A program made the position numbers and the translations under genes. The notes beneath the pieces were generated by a model. It did no database searches. It was not told the DNA's origin and was given only the letters and a program-made list of their open reading frames with translations. Positions 24,225 through 32,909 of a stretch of 64,000 bases of DNA are shown piece by piece (the first letter of the stretch is position 1; every line of letters starts with the position of its first letter). Where the stretch lies: the NCBI GenBank assembly GCA_964528595.1, contig CAZGTM010000001.1:159819-223818 (forward strand), written 5' to 3'. This DNA is from CAYFKJ01 sp964528595. GTDB taxonomy: Bacteria; Pseudomonadota; Alphaproteobacteria; UBA2966.

Positions 24225-24644
24225 ATGGCGGCCGAGCGCCTGAAACGACGCGTGCTAATCGTCGATGACGAAAGTCTGAATATTAAATTTCTCGAGACGC
24301 TGCTGAGCGCCGAGATCAACGTTATTTTCGCCAACAGCGGCGAAGACGCCCTGTCGATCGTCAAGGTGAATAAGCCCGATCTGATTCTGCTGGATATCGT
24401 GATGCCCGGCATGAACGGATACGAGGTCTGCAAGCGCCTGAAGGTCGATCCGGATACCGCCGCCATTCCCGTCATTTTCGTCACCATGAAGGACAGCCAG
24501 GAAGACGAGGCTTTCGGGCTGGAACTCGGCGCGGTCGACTACATCACCAAACCCTTCGACCCGGACGTTGTGCAGAAAAAGGTCAGAAACCACCTGGTGC
24601 AAATCACCAAGCGGGCGGAAACAGACGTGGAGGGGGGGGAGTGA
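24225..24644 (+). CDS. Single-domain response regulator (CheY-like)
   Basis: A 139-residue receiver domain with no output domain. The phosphoacceptor is the Asp in LILLDIVMPGMNG (near residue 56); the acidic pair is in IVDDES; the conserved Thr is in FVTMKD and Lys in ITKPFDPD. The pattern is that of cyclic-di-GMP and phosphorelay receivers. A short C-terminal extension ends EGGE. It is followed after 79 bases by a gene for an unknown membrane-anchored protein, suggesting an operon and perhaps a functional link. Confidence 0.92.
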   Translation: MAAERLKRRVLIVDDESLNIKFLETLLSAEINVIFANSGEDALSIVKVNKPDLILLDIVMPGMNGYEVCKRLKVDPDTAAIPVIFVTMKDSQEDEAFGLELGAVDYITKPFDPDVVQKKVRNHLVQITKRAETDVEGGE

Positions 24645-24723
24645 ACGGCGCAAGAAATCCGGTCGGGACCGTCGCCAGGAAGCGGCCAGCGACCGCCGTC
24701 GAGGAGACCGGCGGGGGAATAAG

Positions 24724-25305
24724 ATGCCGGTAATGGCGCTCGTCGGGCTGATTGTCCTCGTCGTCTTGGGTTTTATTGCGATCCAAATGGATTTGGTGCC
24801 GCCCGAGTTGCTGGGCGGGGAAAGCGCCGAGGTTGCCCAGCCTGCCGCGTCTTCGGGCAAAGGCGCTGAGACGGCGGCGAAAGCGCCGGAGGTCCAGAGC
24901 ACCCAGCCATCCCAACCTGCAGCCCAGACACAAACGGTGGCAGCGGCGCCGGCCACGAAAACCGGGAAGCAGGTCAGCCTGGCCTGGGTGGTCGATACCA
25001 AGTGTCCGGAAATTCCCGAGGTCGAATGGTGGCGTTTCAACACCCACGGCGCCATCGCCCGCTACGTGACGCGTAATTTGAACGGGGATTGGGACAGTTA
25101 TCACGAAAAATGGCAGGAACGGCTGGAAAAAATTGCCGACATCTATACCCGTAATTCCACGGCGATTACGAATACCGGTATCCGGCTGAACGGCACCGAT
25201 CTCAAGGAGTACATCGTCAAGATGCGGGTCCGCGTGGCCGTGATCGAGTGCCTGGCCAAGGAAGCTAAGGAATACGCCGAAACGCGGGTCGAGGAGAACC
25301 AGTAA
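24724..25305 (+). CDS. Membrane-anchored protein with unrecognised C-terminal domain
   Basis: A 193-residue protein I do not recognise. One transmembrane helix (about residues 3-20) is followed by a low-complexity Ala/Gln/Pro/Thr linker to about residue 85 and then a compact helical domain (about 90-190) with WWRFNTHGAIARYV and GIRLNGTDLKEYIVKMRVRV. The domain probably lies outside the cytoplasm. ATG at 24724 has a GGGGGA site about 6 bases before it. The same frame is open for 52 codons upstream and encodes a very basic stretch (RRKKSGRDRRQEAASDRRR), so a longer protein with a non-canonical start cannot be excluded. Probably co-transcribed with the response regulator. Confidence 0.6.
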   Translation: MPVMALVGLIVLVVLGFIAIQMDLVPPELLGGESAEVAQPAASSGKGAETAAKAPEVQSTQPSQPAAQTQTVAAAPATKTGKQVSLAWVVDTKCPEIPEVEWWRFNTHGAIARYVTRNLNGDWDSYHEKWQERLEKIADIYTRNSTAITNTGIRLNGTDLKEYIVKMRVRVAVIECLAKEAKEYAETRVEENQ

Positions 25306-25308
25306 CGC

Positions 25309-26553
25309 CTAAACCGCGGCGTTTTCCATTACCAGTGAATGCCATGCGCGACGGCAGGTCTGCAGCGTTTTTCGGGCGGCCACGGTGCCGCCGACGATGA
25401 GGATCAGGAACGTTGCCCACGTCAGTCTCGAAGCGGCGTCGACATCGAAGGCGAAAAGCTTGAAGCGGTGTTCTCCGACGGCCGCCTCGTTCAAAAATGA
25501 TACCGTTTCCAGTAGACCGATGACGCCAAGCGCCGCCGTGATCACGCTTGCGCCGAACGCCGCGTAGGGCGGCGCGAGACGGCGGATCCCATCGGCGCTC
25601 AGGTAAGGCAGATGGTGGGCAATGACGCCGGCTATTCCGCCCGGCGCGAACATGACGGCGCCGACGAATACGATGCCGACGTAAAGCCCCCAAATTTCCG
25701 TGTAGTTGCTGAGCAGGCTCTGCAGCAAGGTCAGGACGACGGCGCCGATGATCGGGCCGACGAAATGGCCGACCCCACCGATGTAGGCCATGATGATGAC
25801 GTCGCGTGAGGTGGCGAACGTGATGACCTCGCCGCCGACGAATTCGTAGGCCACGGCAAATAGTCCGCCGGCGACGCCGGCAAAAAAGCCGCCCGCCGTG
25901 AACGCGGCGAAGCGGATAACGCGGGCATTGTAGCCGAGGTATTCGGCCCGCGATTCGCTGTCACGGGCAGCCAGCGTCATGCGCCCCAGGGGAGAGCCGG
26001 CATACCACGCCATGGCGGCGATGGCGGCGGTCATCCAACAGGCGATCAGGTAATAAACGGCAACGTCCGACGTGAAATCGATGCCTAGAAACAAGGGGGC
26101 GGCGGTTCGGTCGGCGCCGCCGCCGTAGAAACGCCCGAAAACGCTGGCGGACGCGATGACCAACTCGACCAGGCACATCGTGATCATCGCAAACGCCATG
26201 CCGACCCGTTTGGTCGCAAAACTACCCAGCAGCGCGGCGACGGCGAGGCCGCCCAGCCCGCCGGCCAGCGGTACGAACGGGACGGGCAAGGGAAAGCTGC
26301 CGGCGCCCGCCGCGCGCAGCACATGGACGGCGGCAAACCCGCCGAAGCCGAAAAAGATGGCGTGAGCAAAGGACAAAAGGCCGGATTGTCCGAGAACCAT
26401 GTTGTAGGAAAGGGCGAAAATCACGGCGATGCCGATTTGGCTCAACAACGGGACGGCGGCCGGGTGGTTGAACACCAGCGGCAAGCCCATGCCCACGAGG
26501 AACAGGACGGCGATGACCGGCCAACGGTTTGTGAGCGCTGATTTCGGCGGCAT
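25309..26553 (-). CDS. Branched-chain amino acid ABC transporter permease (LivM family)
   Basis: A 414-residue polytopic permease of the LivM family (BPD_transp_2, PF02653). The block YNMVLGQSGLLSFAHAIFFGFGGF and the coupling-region sequence with RDSESRAEYLGYNARVIRFAAF are typical, as is GGVGHFVGPIIGAVVLTL. It has extra hydrophobic segments after about residue 330 compared with LivM of usual length. Start MPPKSA at 26551-26553 gives a normal N-terminus. No LivH, ATPase or binding protein is within reach, so its partners must be elsewhere, or the gene has a different use. Confidence 0.85.
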   Translation of the reverse strand: MPPKSALTNRWPVIAVLFLVGMGLPLVFNHPAAVPLLSQIGIAVIFALSYNMVLGQSGLLSFAHAIFFGFGGFAAVHVLRAAGAGSFPLPVPFVPLAGGLGGLAVAALLGSFATKRVGMAFAMITMCLVELVIASASVFGRFYGGGADRTAAPLFLGIDFTSDVAVYYLIACWMTAAIAAMAWYAGSPLGRMTLAARDSESRAEYLGYNARVIRFAAFTAGGFFAGVAGGLFAVAYEFVGGEVITFATSRDVIIMAYIGGVGHFVGPIIGAVVLTLLQSLLSNYTEIWGLYVGIVFVGAVMFAPGGIAGVIAHHLPYLSADGIRRLAPPYAAFGASVITAALGVIGLLETVSFLNEAAVGEHRFKLFAFDVDAASRLTWATFLILIVGGTVAARKTLQTCRRAWHSLVMENAAV

Positions 26554-26787
26554 TTCGGTGGTGCTCGAGGGGTCCAAGGAGCGGAAAAGAATTCGGTATC
26601 TCTGCCTGGAAGCGATTAGGCCGCCGCAAGTTAGCAGCATGTGACGGCGGCGCAACAGCGCATATTTCCCGTTGCGGGCGGGCGGACATCGGCTGAGCAT
26701 GGCGGCTCTGGCGCGAACCCGCGCTTTCACCTATGCTCGCGGCGACGCTTACGGAAACGCCGATTGAGGGAGTTGTAGACCGGGCAA

Positions 26788-27816
26788 ATGGCGAAGAAGC
26801 CCAAGAAAAAGAAAGCCGGGCGCAAAAAGTCGGCGAAATCAAAAAATAAAGGCGCGGGTTTTTCGCTCGGGTCGAAATTAGGCGCGCTCTGGCCGCTCGG
26901 TTCGGCCAAGAAGAAGCGCAAGCCCGGCACGCCCAACGACGAACTCTATCTCGACATGCTGGATGCCGGGCTGCTGGATGACGGCAGCGGCGGTGAACCC
27001 GAACATCCCGATTCGGCTGATTCGGCGCCGGAGGTCGAAGACAGCGGCGTGCCCTGGCCGGAGGAACGGTTGCACATCGCCCAGGAGATCTGGGGTAAGG
27101 ACTTCATCAAGCCGGGCGGCAGCGCCGATGTCGTCGAATTGATCCGGCCGCTGGCCTTGAATTCGGACCTCACGGTGCTCGACATCGGCGCCGGCCTTGG
27201 CGGCTCGTCCCGAACCATCGCCAACGAAACGGGCGCCTGGGTCAACGGTTACGAGCTAAACAGCGACCTGGCCGCGGCGGCCATGGAACGTTCCAACATG
27301 TCCGGAATGGGGCGCAAAGCGCCGGTTTCCGTTCTGCCCCCGGAAGGTCCCGAACTCAAACCGCGCAGCGCCAACGCCATGTTTTCCAAAGAAGCCCTTT
27401 ACAAGGTCGAGAACAAGGACGCGCTGTTGACGGCCATTCACGAAATCCTGCGACCGAACTCCCAAATCTTGCTGACCGACTACGTTTCAGCGGAAGGGCA
27501 TGAGGAAACTCAGGGCGTCCATGATTGGGTGGAGCATGAACGCACGCCGTCGTATTTGTGGACCATCCCGGAGTACCGCGCCCACTTCGAGAAACTGAAC
27601 TACCGCATCCATGTCGCCGAAGACATCACCGACAAGTACTACACCACCGTGGTCAGTGGATTTTCGGCGTTTTCCAACACCATCAAGAGTTTCCGGGGCA
27701 ACACCGAGATGGAACAATGGACGGTCAAGGAAGCGGAATTCTGGGCGCGCCGCATGGCGCCGTTCGAGGCGGGCGATCTTCGGGTTTGCCGCGTTTTTGC
27801 GCAAAAATTGGATTAA
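26788..27816 (+). CDS. SAM-dependent methyltransferase with lysine-rich N-terminus
   Basis: A 342-residue class I methyltransferase. SAM motif I is VLDIGAGLGG (about residues 131-140); the acidic end of the second strand is at GYELN; and ILLTDYVSAEG is the post-IV region. The C-terminal part resembles the small-molecule N-methyltransferase group (sarcosine/phosphoethanolamine type) in the WTIPEYRAHFEKLNY segment. Unusually, the first 35 residues are very rich in Lys (for example AKKPKKKKAGRKK), and residues 60-90 are acidic, followed by the catalytic domain. A basic tail can bind nucleic acid or membranes. It stands alone. Substrate unknown. Confidence 0.85.
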   Translation: MAKKPKKKKAGRKKSAKSKNKGAGFSLGSKLGALWPLGSAKKKRKPGTPNDELYLDMLDAGLLDDGSGGEPEHPDSADSAPEVEDSGVPWPEERLHIAQEIWGKDFIKPGGSADVVELIRPLALNSDLTVLDIGAGLGGSSRTIANETGAWVNGYELNSDLAAAAMERSNMSGMGRKAPVSVLPPEGPELKPRSANAMFSKEALYKVENKDALLTAIHEILRPNSQILLTDYVSAEGHEETQGVHDWVEHERTPSYLWTIPEYRAHFEKLNYRIHVAEDITDKYYTTVVSGFSAFSNTIKSFRGNTEMEQWTVKEAEFWARRMAPFEAGDLRVCRVFAQKLD

Positions 27817-27953
27817 ACCCTCCAAACCTTCAGAATTCGGCGGAATTCAGCCGTTGACAGCCGTGGTATCGGACACTATGTTCCCGCCTTCGCAAAGCCA
27901 TGCAGCATGGCTCTGACACGAGATGCCCCGAGGGCCTAAGAAGGCACGAGAAA

Positions 27954-28079
27954 ATGAAGATCGCAAATTCGTTGAAGTCTTTGAAGAAGCGCCACCGCGA
28001 TTGCCGCGTGATCCGGCGCAAGGGACGCGTTTACGTCATCAACAAGACCAACCGTCGTTTCAAGGCGCGTCAGGGCTAA
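27954..28079 (+). CDS. rpmJ: 50S ribosomal protein L36
   Basis: A 41-residue ribosomal protein L36 in the alphaproteobacterial form: MKIANSLKSLKKRHRD, then CRVIRRKGRVYVINKTN and a terminal RRFKARQG. Only one Cys remains, so this is the zinc-free variant. It is basic, as needed for binding 23S rRNA. An intrinsic terminator starts 43 bases after its stop, so it is a single-gene unit. Confidence 0.97.
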   Translation: MKIANSLKSLKKRHRDCRVIRRKGRVYVINKTNRRFKARQG

Positions 28080-28121
28080 GCTTGCGCGCCTGAAATCCCC
28101 TCCGGGATTCAGCGAAACCCG

Positions 28122-28148
28122 ACCGTGCCCATCCGGCACGGTTTTTTT
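28122..28148 (+). terminator. Rho-independent terminator after rpmJ
   Basis: An 8-base stem (ACCGTGCC at 28122-28129 and GGCACGGT at 28135-28142) with a 5-base loop and a following T-run. This is a classical strong terminator. Confidence 0.95.
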
Positions 28149-28270
28149 GTGCCCGGGTTAGACCGTGGTATCCGTCGGCAAACTTCGGACGGTTCAAACG
28201 AGACCGTTGACAGGACGCGCCGTTAGACCAGAATCCGGCGGTAACGCCCGTTAGCCGGATACCTGATCCC

Positions 28271-29758
28271 ATGAAGATGCCCGCCCCATCGAATAGCGTC
28301 ATCGCCCGCCGCGCCGAACTGGTCGCGGCACTGCGTAAAATCGTACCCGGTGAAGGCGTCATCGACGACGACGGCGAACTCAGCGTCTATGAATCGGACG
28401 GCCTGACGGCCTACCGCCAGCGCCCTCTGGCCGCGGTTCTGCCGGAAACGGTGGAACAAGTGGCGGCGGTGATGGAGATCTGCACCGAGTTCGAGGCCAA
28501 GATCGTACCGCGGGGAGCCGGCACCTCGCTTTCCGGCGGCGCCCTGCCGGTGGCTGACGGCATCGTGCTGGGCATGGGCAAGTTCAACAAGATCCTCGAA
28601 GTCGATTTTGAAAACCGCTGCGCCGTGGTGCAGCCCGGCGTCACCAACCTCGGCATCACCCAGGCGGTGGAGCACTCCGGTTTTTACTACGCGCCCGACC
28701 CATCCAGCCAGATCGCCTGCTCGATCGGTGGCAACGTCGCCGAAAACGCCGGCGGCGTGCACTGCCTGAAGTATGGTCTTACGACCAACAATGTGCTGGG
28801 CGTCGAGCTCGTGCTGTTGAACGGTGACATCATGCGCATCGGCGGCAAGCATCTGGATTCCGAAGGCTACGATCTCCTGGGTCTGCTGACCGGGTCGGAA
28901 GGCTTGCTCGGCGTCATCACCGAAGTCACGGTGCGCATCCTGCAGTCGCCGGAAACCGCCCGCGCCCTGCTGATCGGTTTTCCCACCATCGAAGCCGCCG
29001 GCGAATGCGTCGGGCGGGTAATCGGCGCTGGAATCATACCTGGCGGCATGGAAATGATGGATAAATACGCCATCGAAGCGGCCGAAGCCTTTTGCCACGC
29101 CGGCTACCCATTGGATGCCGAGGCTTTGCTGATCGTCGAACTCGATGGCCCGGAGGTCGAGGTCAATCACCTGATCGACGAGGTCGGCCGCATGGCCAGG
29201 GAATGCGGCGCCGACACCGTGCGGGCGAGCAATACCGAAGAGGAACGCCTGACTTTTTGGGCGGGCCGCAAGGCGGCGTTTCCGGCCGTCGGGCGCCTGT
29301 CGCCCGATTATTACTGCATGGACGGCACCATCCCGCGCCACAAGTTGCCCATCGTCCTACGCCGCATCGCCGAACTTTCCGAACACTACGGCCTGCGCGT
29401 GGCCAACGTCTTTCATGCCGGCGACGGCAATCTGCACCCGCTGATCCTCTACGATGCCAACAACCCGGGGGAGTTGGAGAAGACCGAAGAGTTCGGCTCG
29501 GAAATCCTCAAACTCTGCGTCGAGGTCGGTGGCGTGCTCACCGGTGAGCACGGCGTCGGCGTGGAAAAGCGCGACCTGATGGAGGAGATGTTCGACGAGA
29601 ACGATCTCAAGCATCAGCAGCGTGTCAAATGCGCGTTCGATCCCGAGGGCATATTAAATCCGGGCAAGATGTTTCCAGTGCTGCACCGTTGCGCCGAGTT
29701 GGGCCGGGTCCACGTCCACAACGGCGAAACGCGCTTTCCCGACATCCCCCGGTTCTAA
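28271..29758 (+). CDS. glcD: Glycolate oxidase subunit GlcD
   Basis: The 495-residue FAD-linked subunit that oxidises glycolate to glyoxylate. It has the FAD-binding type 4 domain with PRGAGTSLSGGALP and GGNVAENAGGVHCLKYG in the first 160 residues, and the C-terminal cap with VFHAGDGNLHPLI and LTGEHGVGVEKRDLM. Full length agrees with GlcD. It is the first of three linked genes (3-base gap to glcE). Other FAD-linked oxidases (D-lactate) share the fold, but the glcDEF order decides the call. A terminator upstream at 28122-28148 leaves about 120 bases for the promoter. Confidence 0.95.
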   Translation: MKMPAPSNSVIARRAELVAALRKIVPGEGVIDDDGELSVYESDGLTAYRQRPLAAVLPETVEQVAAVMEICTEFEAKIVPRGAGTSLSGGALPVADGIVLGMGKFNKILEVDFENRCAVVQPGVTNLGITQAVEHSGFYYAPDPSSQIACSIGGNVAENAGGVHCLKYGLTTNNVLGVELVLLNGDIMRIGGKHLDSEGYDLLGLLTGSEGLLGVITEVTVRILQSPETARALLIGFPTIEAAGECVGRVIGAGIIPGGMEMMDKYAIEAAEAFCHAGYPLDAEALLIVELDGPEVEVNHLIDEVGRMARECGADTVRASNTEEERLTFWAGRKAAFPAVGRLSPDYYCMDGTIPRHKLPIVLRRIAELSEHYGLRVANVFHAGDGNLHPLILYDANNPGELEKTEEFGSEILKLCVEVGGVLTGEHGVGVEKRDLMEEMFDENDLKHQQRVKCAFDPEGILNPGKMFPVLHRCAELGRVHVHNGETRFPDIPRF

Positions 29759-29761
29759 TCC

Positions 29762-30991
29762 ATGGCTGATAGCTACAGGCCGGAAACGGCCGAACAGCTG
29801 CGCGACCTGATCGCCGGCGCGGTGGCCGAAAAGGCGCCGGTGGAAATTGTCGGCAACGGAACCAAGCGCGCCCTCGGCCGGCCCATGGGCAATCTGCCGC
29901 GGGTGGAGCTCTCGTCGCTTCAAGGCGTCAGCCTTTACGAACCGGGAGAACTGGTGCTGAGCGCCGGCGCCGGAACGGCGATGACGGAAATCGAGGCGCT
30001 GCTTGAGGAGAACAACCAGCGCCTGGCCTTCGAGCCGCTGCACATGGACGTCATACTGGGCGCGGAGGCGTCCGCCGCGACGCTCGGCGGCGTCATCTCC
30101 TGTAATTTGGCGGGGCCCCGCCGTATCAGTGCGGGCGCGGCGCGTGATCACATTCTGGGCGTCAGGGGCATCACCGGCCGCGGCGAGACATTTAAATCCG
30201 GCGGCCGCGTCGTCAAGAACGTCACCGGCTACGACATGTCGAAGTTGATGACCGGGGCGTACGGGACGCTGGGCGCGATCACGGAATTGACGGTCAAGGT
30301 GCTGCCGAAACCGGAAAAGACCCGCACCGTCCTGATCTTCGGGCTGTCCGACGGGGCCGGCGTCAAGGCGCTCGCCCAGGCCGCCGGTTCGAGCCACGAG
30401 ACTTCGGGTTTGGCGCATTTGCCTGCAGCCGCAGCGACGCGTTCCGATGTCACCTATGTTCAGCAGGCCGGCGCACCAGTAACCGCCATCCGTCTCGAGG
30501 GACCGGGCCCCTCCGTTGAACACCGCTGTGCCGCCTTGCGCCGGGAGCTGGCCGAATTCGGTGAAACCGAGGAACTCCACGGCAAGAATTCCACCGCCCT
30601 GTGGCGGGAGGTGCGCGACGCGGCGCTACTGCCGAAATGGGAGGTCCTGTGGCGGCTCAGCGTCACGCCGTCCGGAGCGGCCAAAGCCGTTACCGACATT
30701 GGGGATGCGCTGAGCGATGCCGCCTTCATGGAAGTGTTCTACGATTGGGCCGGCGGCCTTGTCTGGCTGGCGTTGAAGGAGGCGGAGGATGCCGCGCATG
30801 AGGCGGTGCGCACCGCCGTCGACGGCGCGGGCGGCCACGCCACTTTGATCCGGGCGGACGAGGATACCCGCCGGCGGGTGCCCGTATTCCATCCCCAGCC
30901 TTCGGCGCTGGCGGCGCTCAACCGGCGCGTCAAAGAACAGCTCGACCCGCTGGGCATTTTTAATCCGGGCCGCATGGTCGAGGGCGTCTAG
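29762..30991 (+). CDS. glcE: Glycolate oxidase subunit GlcE
   Basis: A 409-residue FAD-binding subunit of the glycolate oxidase complex, a shorter relative of GlcD. It contains VEIVGNGTKRALGRP near the N-terminus, the substrate-side LGGVISCNLAGPRRISAGAARDHILG, and the block GGRVVKNVTGYDMSKLMTGAYGTLG characteristic of GlcE. Starts 3 bases after glcD and ends 3 bases before glcF, a tight operon. Membrane-associated through the complex. Confidence 0.94.
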   Translation: MADSYRPETAEQLRDLIAGAVAEKAPVEIVGNGTKRALGRPMGNLPRVELSSLQGVSLYEPGELVLSAGAGTAMTEIEALLEENNQRLAFEPLHMDVILGAEASAATLGGVISCNLAGPRRISAGAARDHILGVRGITGRGETFKSGGRVVKNVTGYDMSKLMTGAYGTLGAITELTVKVLPKPEKTRTVLIFGLSDGAGVKALAQAAGSSHETSGLAHLPAAAATRSDVTYVQQAGAPVTAIRLEGPGPSVEHRCAALRRELAEFGETEELHGKNSTALWREVRDAALLPKWEVLWRLSVTPSGAAKAVTDIGDALSDAAFMEVFYDWAGGLVWLALKEAEDAAHEAVRTAVDGAGGHATLIRADEDTRRRVPVFHPQPSALAALNRRVKEQLDPLGIFNPGRMVEGV

Positions 30992-30994
30992 GGC

Positions 30995-32290
30995 ATGCAA
31001 ACCCATTTCAGCGAAGCGCAATTGCGCGATCCGGCCATCGCCGAGGCTAACGACATCCTGCGCAAATGCGTGCACTGTGGCTTTTGCACGGCCACCTGTC
31101 CGACCTATATCACGCTGGGCGACGAACTCGACAGTCCCCGCGGCCGCATCTACCTGATCAAGGAAATGCTCGAGGGTGGCGAGGCTGCCGGCGCCGCGAC
31201 GGTGCGCCATCTCGATCGCTGCCTCACCTGCCTCTCCTGCACCACCACCTGTCCGTCGGGTGTCGACTACATGCACTTGCTGGATCATGGCCGCCGCCGG
31301 GCGGAAGAAACCTACACGCGACCCTTGGCCGACCGGTTTCTGCGCGGATTGTTGAAACGTCTGCTACCCAAGCCGCGCCTGTTTCGCCTGGCGATGATCG
31401 GCGCCAAACTGGCACGCCCCTTCGCCGCCCTGCTGCCGGGCCGCCTCGGCGCCATGGTGGCGATGTCGGGAACGCCGTTGAGCGGCCCGTCGGCCGTCGA
31501 CAAGCCGCAGGTCTTCGCCGCCGACGGCGACCGCCGCCTGCGAGTTGCGATGTTGAGCGGCTGCGCCCAACAGGTGGTGGGCGCGCAGATCAACGAGGCG
31601 ACCGTCCGGCTGCTGCGGCGCCTGGGATGCGAAGTCGTTATCGCCGAAGGGGCCGGCTGTTGCGGGGCTCTGACGCACCACATGGGCGACGAAGAAGCGG
31701 CAAAGCAATCCGCCCGCGCCAATATTCATGCCTGGACGGCGGTGCGGGAGAACGGCGGGCTCGATGCCGTCGTCATCAACGCCTCGGGCTGCGGCACGAC
31801 GGTCAAGGACTACGGCCACCTGCTGGCCGGCGATCCGGCCTGGGCGGAAAAGGCCGAAGCGATCTCCGCCCTGACGCTGGACGTCAGCGAGTTGCTGGTC
31901 CGCTTGGAACTGGGGGAAGCACGGCTACCGCCGGAGGCCGAGGGCCTGGCCGTGGCCTATCATGCGGCGTGCTCGCTGCAGCACGGTCAAAAAATCCTCA
32001 GCCCACCCAAAGAACTGTTGCAAAAAGCCGGCTTCGATCCCCGCGACATACCGGAGGGGCATATTTGTTGCGGTTCGGCCGGCACCTACAATCTGCTGCA
32101 GCCCGAACTTGCCGGGCAACTGGGCCGCCGCAAAGCCGCCAACATAGATAAAACCGGCGCCGATGTCGTGGCCGCGGGCAACATCGGCTGCATGGTTCAG
32201 ATCGCCGAGCACACCGGGTTGCCGGTGGTTCACACGGTCGAACTTCTCGACTGGGCGACCGGAGGACCGAAACCGGGGGCGATTGGTTAG
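30995..32290 (+). CDS. glcF: Glycolate oxidase iron-sulfur subunit GlcF
   Basis: A 431-residue iron-sulfur subunit passing electrons from GlcDE to the quinone pool. Two [4Fe-4S] ferredoxin motifs occur early: CVHCGFCTATCPTY near residue 26 and CLTCLSCTTTCPSG near residue 76. Two CCG-type domains follow, with GAGCCGALTHH near 225 and CCGSAGTY near 351. The length matches GlcF. The glcDEF unit probably ends here; the TPR gene follows after 58 bases. Confidence 0.95.
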   Translation: MQTHFSEAQLRDPAIAEANDILRKCVHCGFCTATCPTYITLGDELDSPRGRIYLIKEMLEGGEAAGAATVRHLDRCLTCLSCTTTCPSGVDYMHLLDHGRRRAEETYTRPLADRFLRGLLKRLLPKPRLFRLAMIGAKLARPFAALLPGRLGAMVAMSGTPLSGPSAVDKPQVFAADGDRRLRVAMLSGCAQQVVGAQINEATVRLLRRLGCEVVIAEGAGCCGALTHHMGDEEAAKQSARANIHAWTAVRENGGLDAVVINASGCGTTVKDYGHLLAGDPAWAEKAEAISALTLDVSELLVRLELGEARLPPEAEGLAVAYHAACSLQHGQKILSPPKELLQKAGFDPRDIPEGHICCGSAGTYNLLQPELAGQLGRRKAANIDKTGADVVAAGNIGCMVQIAEHTGLPVVHTVELLDWATGGPKPGAIG

Positions 32291-32348
32291 AACCATTTCA
32301 CGCCAATGCGATTTGCCCCGGACCACCAACCGTCCTATCTTTCTGAGC

Positions 32349-32909
32349 GTGACCAAGGAATTGAAAACAATTCTTATGGCCGTTGTCCTGGTCGGCGGGA
32401 TAGCGGGAAATGCTGTTGCGCGTCAGGATGATCCCAAACTTGACGACCTCTTCGATCAACTCCAACTCGTGGAATCACCTCATCAGGCGGTCAATCTGAC
32501 CCATCTGATCTGGGGTATCTGGAGCGCCTCGGGCAGCGCTACCACCGATCTTCTGTTCCGGCGCGGCGCCAAGGCGCTGGCCACCGGCGATCTTGCCGGC
32601 GCCTTGACCCGTTTCACGGCGGTGACCGAAATCGATCCCGAATTTGCCGAAGGCTGGAACAAGCGCGCAACCGTGCTCTTCATGATGGGCGACCTGGAAG
32701 GCTCGATTGCCGACGTGCGGCGCACGCTGGCGTTGGAGCCTCGTCACTTTGGCGCCTTGTCCGGATTGGGCATGATTTATTCGGCGCAAGACAAATACGA
32801 CGAAGCCGTTGCGGCCTTCCGCCGTGCCCTGGCCGCCAACCCGCACCTTCCCGGCGCGCGCGAATCGATCAAGCGCCTCAAAGTCATCATCGACGGCCAA
32901 AAAATCTAA
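32349..32909 (+). CDS. Exported tetratricopeptide-repeat protein
   Basis: A 186-residue protein with a signal peptide (ending NAVA at about residue 24) and two to three TPR units from about residue 75: FRRGAKALATGDLAGALTRF, EFAEGWNKRATVLFMMGDLE and FGALSGLGMIYSAQDKYDEAV. It should be periplasmic and serve in protein-protein contacts. GTG at 32349-32351 is chosen because it opens directly onto the signal peptide; an ATG at 32376 would cut into it. There is no strong ribosome site. It may be read with glcF. Its stop overlaps the convergent pyk stop. Confidence 0.78.
   Translation: MTKELKTILMAVVLVGGIAGNAVARQDDPKLDDLFDQLQLVESPHQAVNLTHLIWGIWSASGSATTDLLFRRGAKALATGDLAGALTRFTAVTEIDPEFAEGWNKRATVLFMMGDLEGSIADVRRTLALEPRHFGALSGLGMIYSAQDKYDEAVAAFRRALAANPHLPGARESIKRLKVIIDGQKI

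Noticed and set aside
26554..26787. Search for operators or small genes between livM and the methyltransferase
   Set aside because: Nothing convincing seen beyond what must be two divergent promoters.
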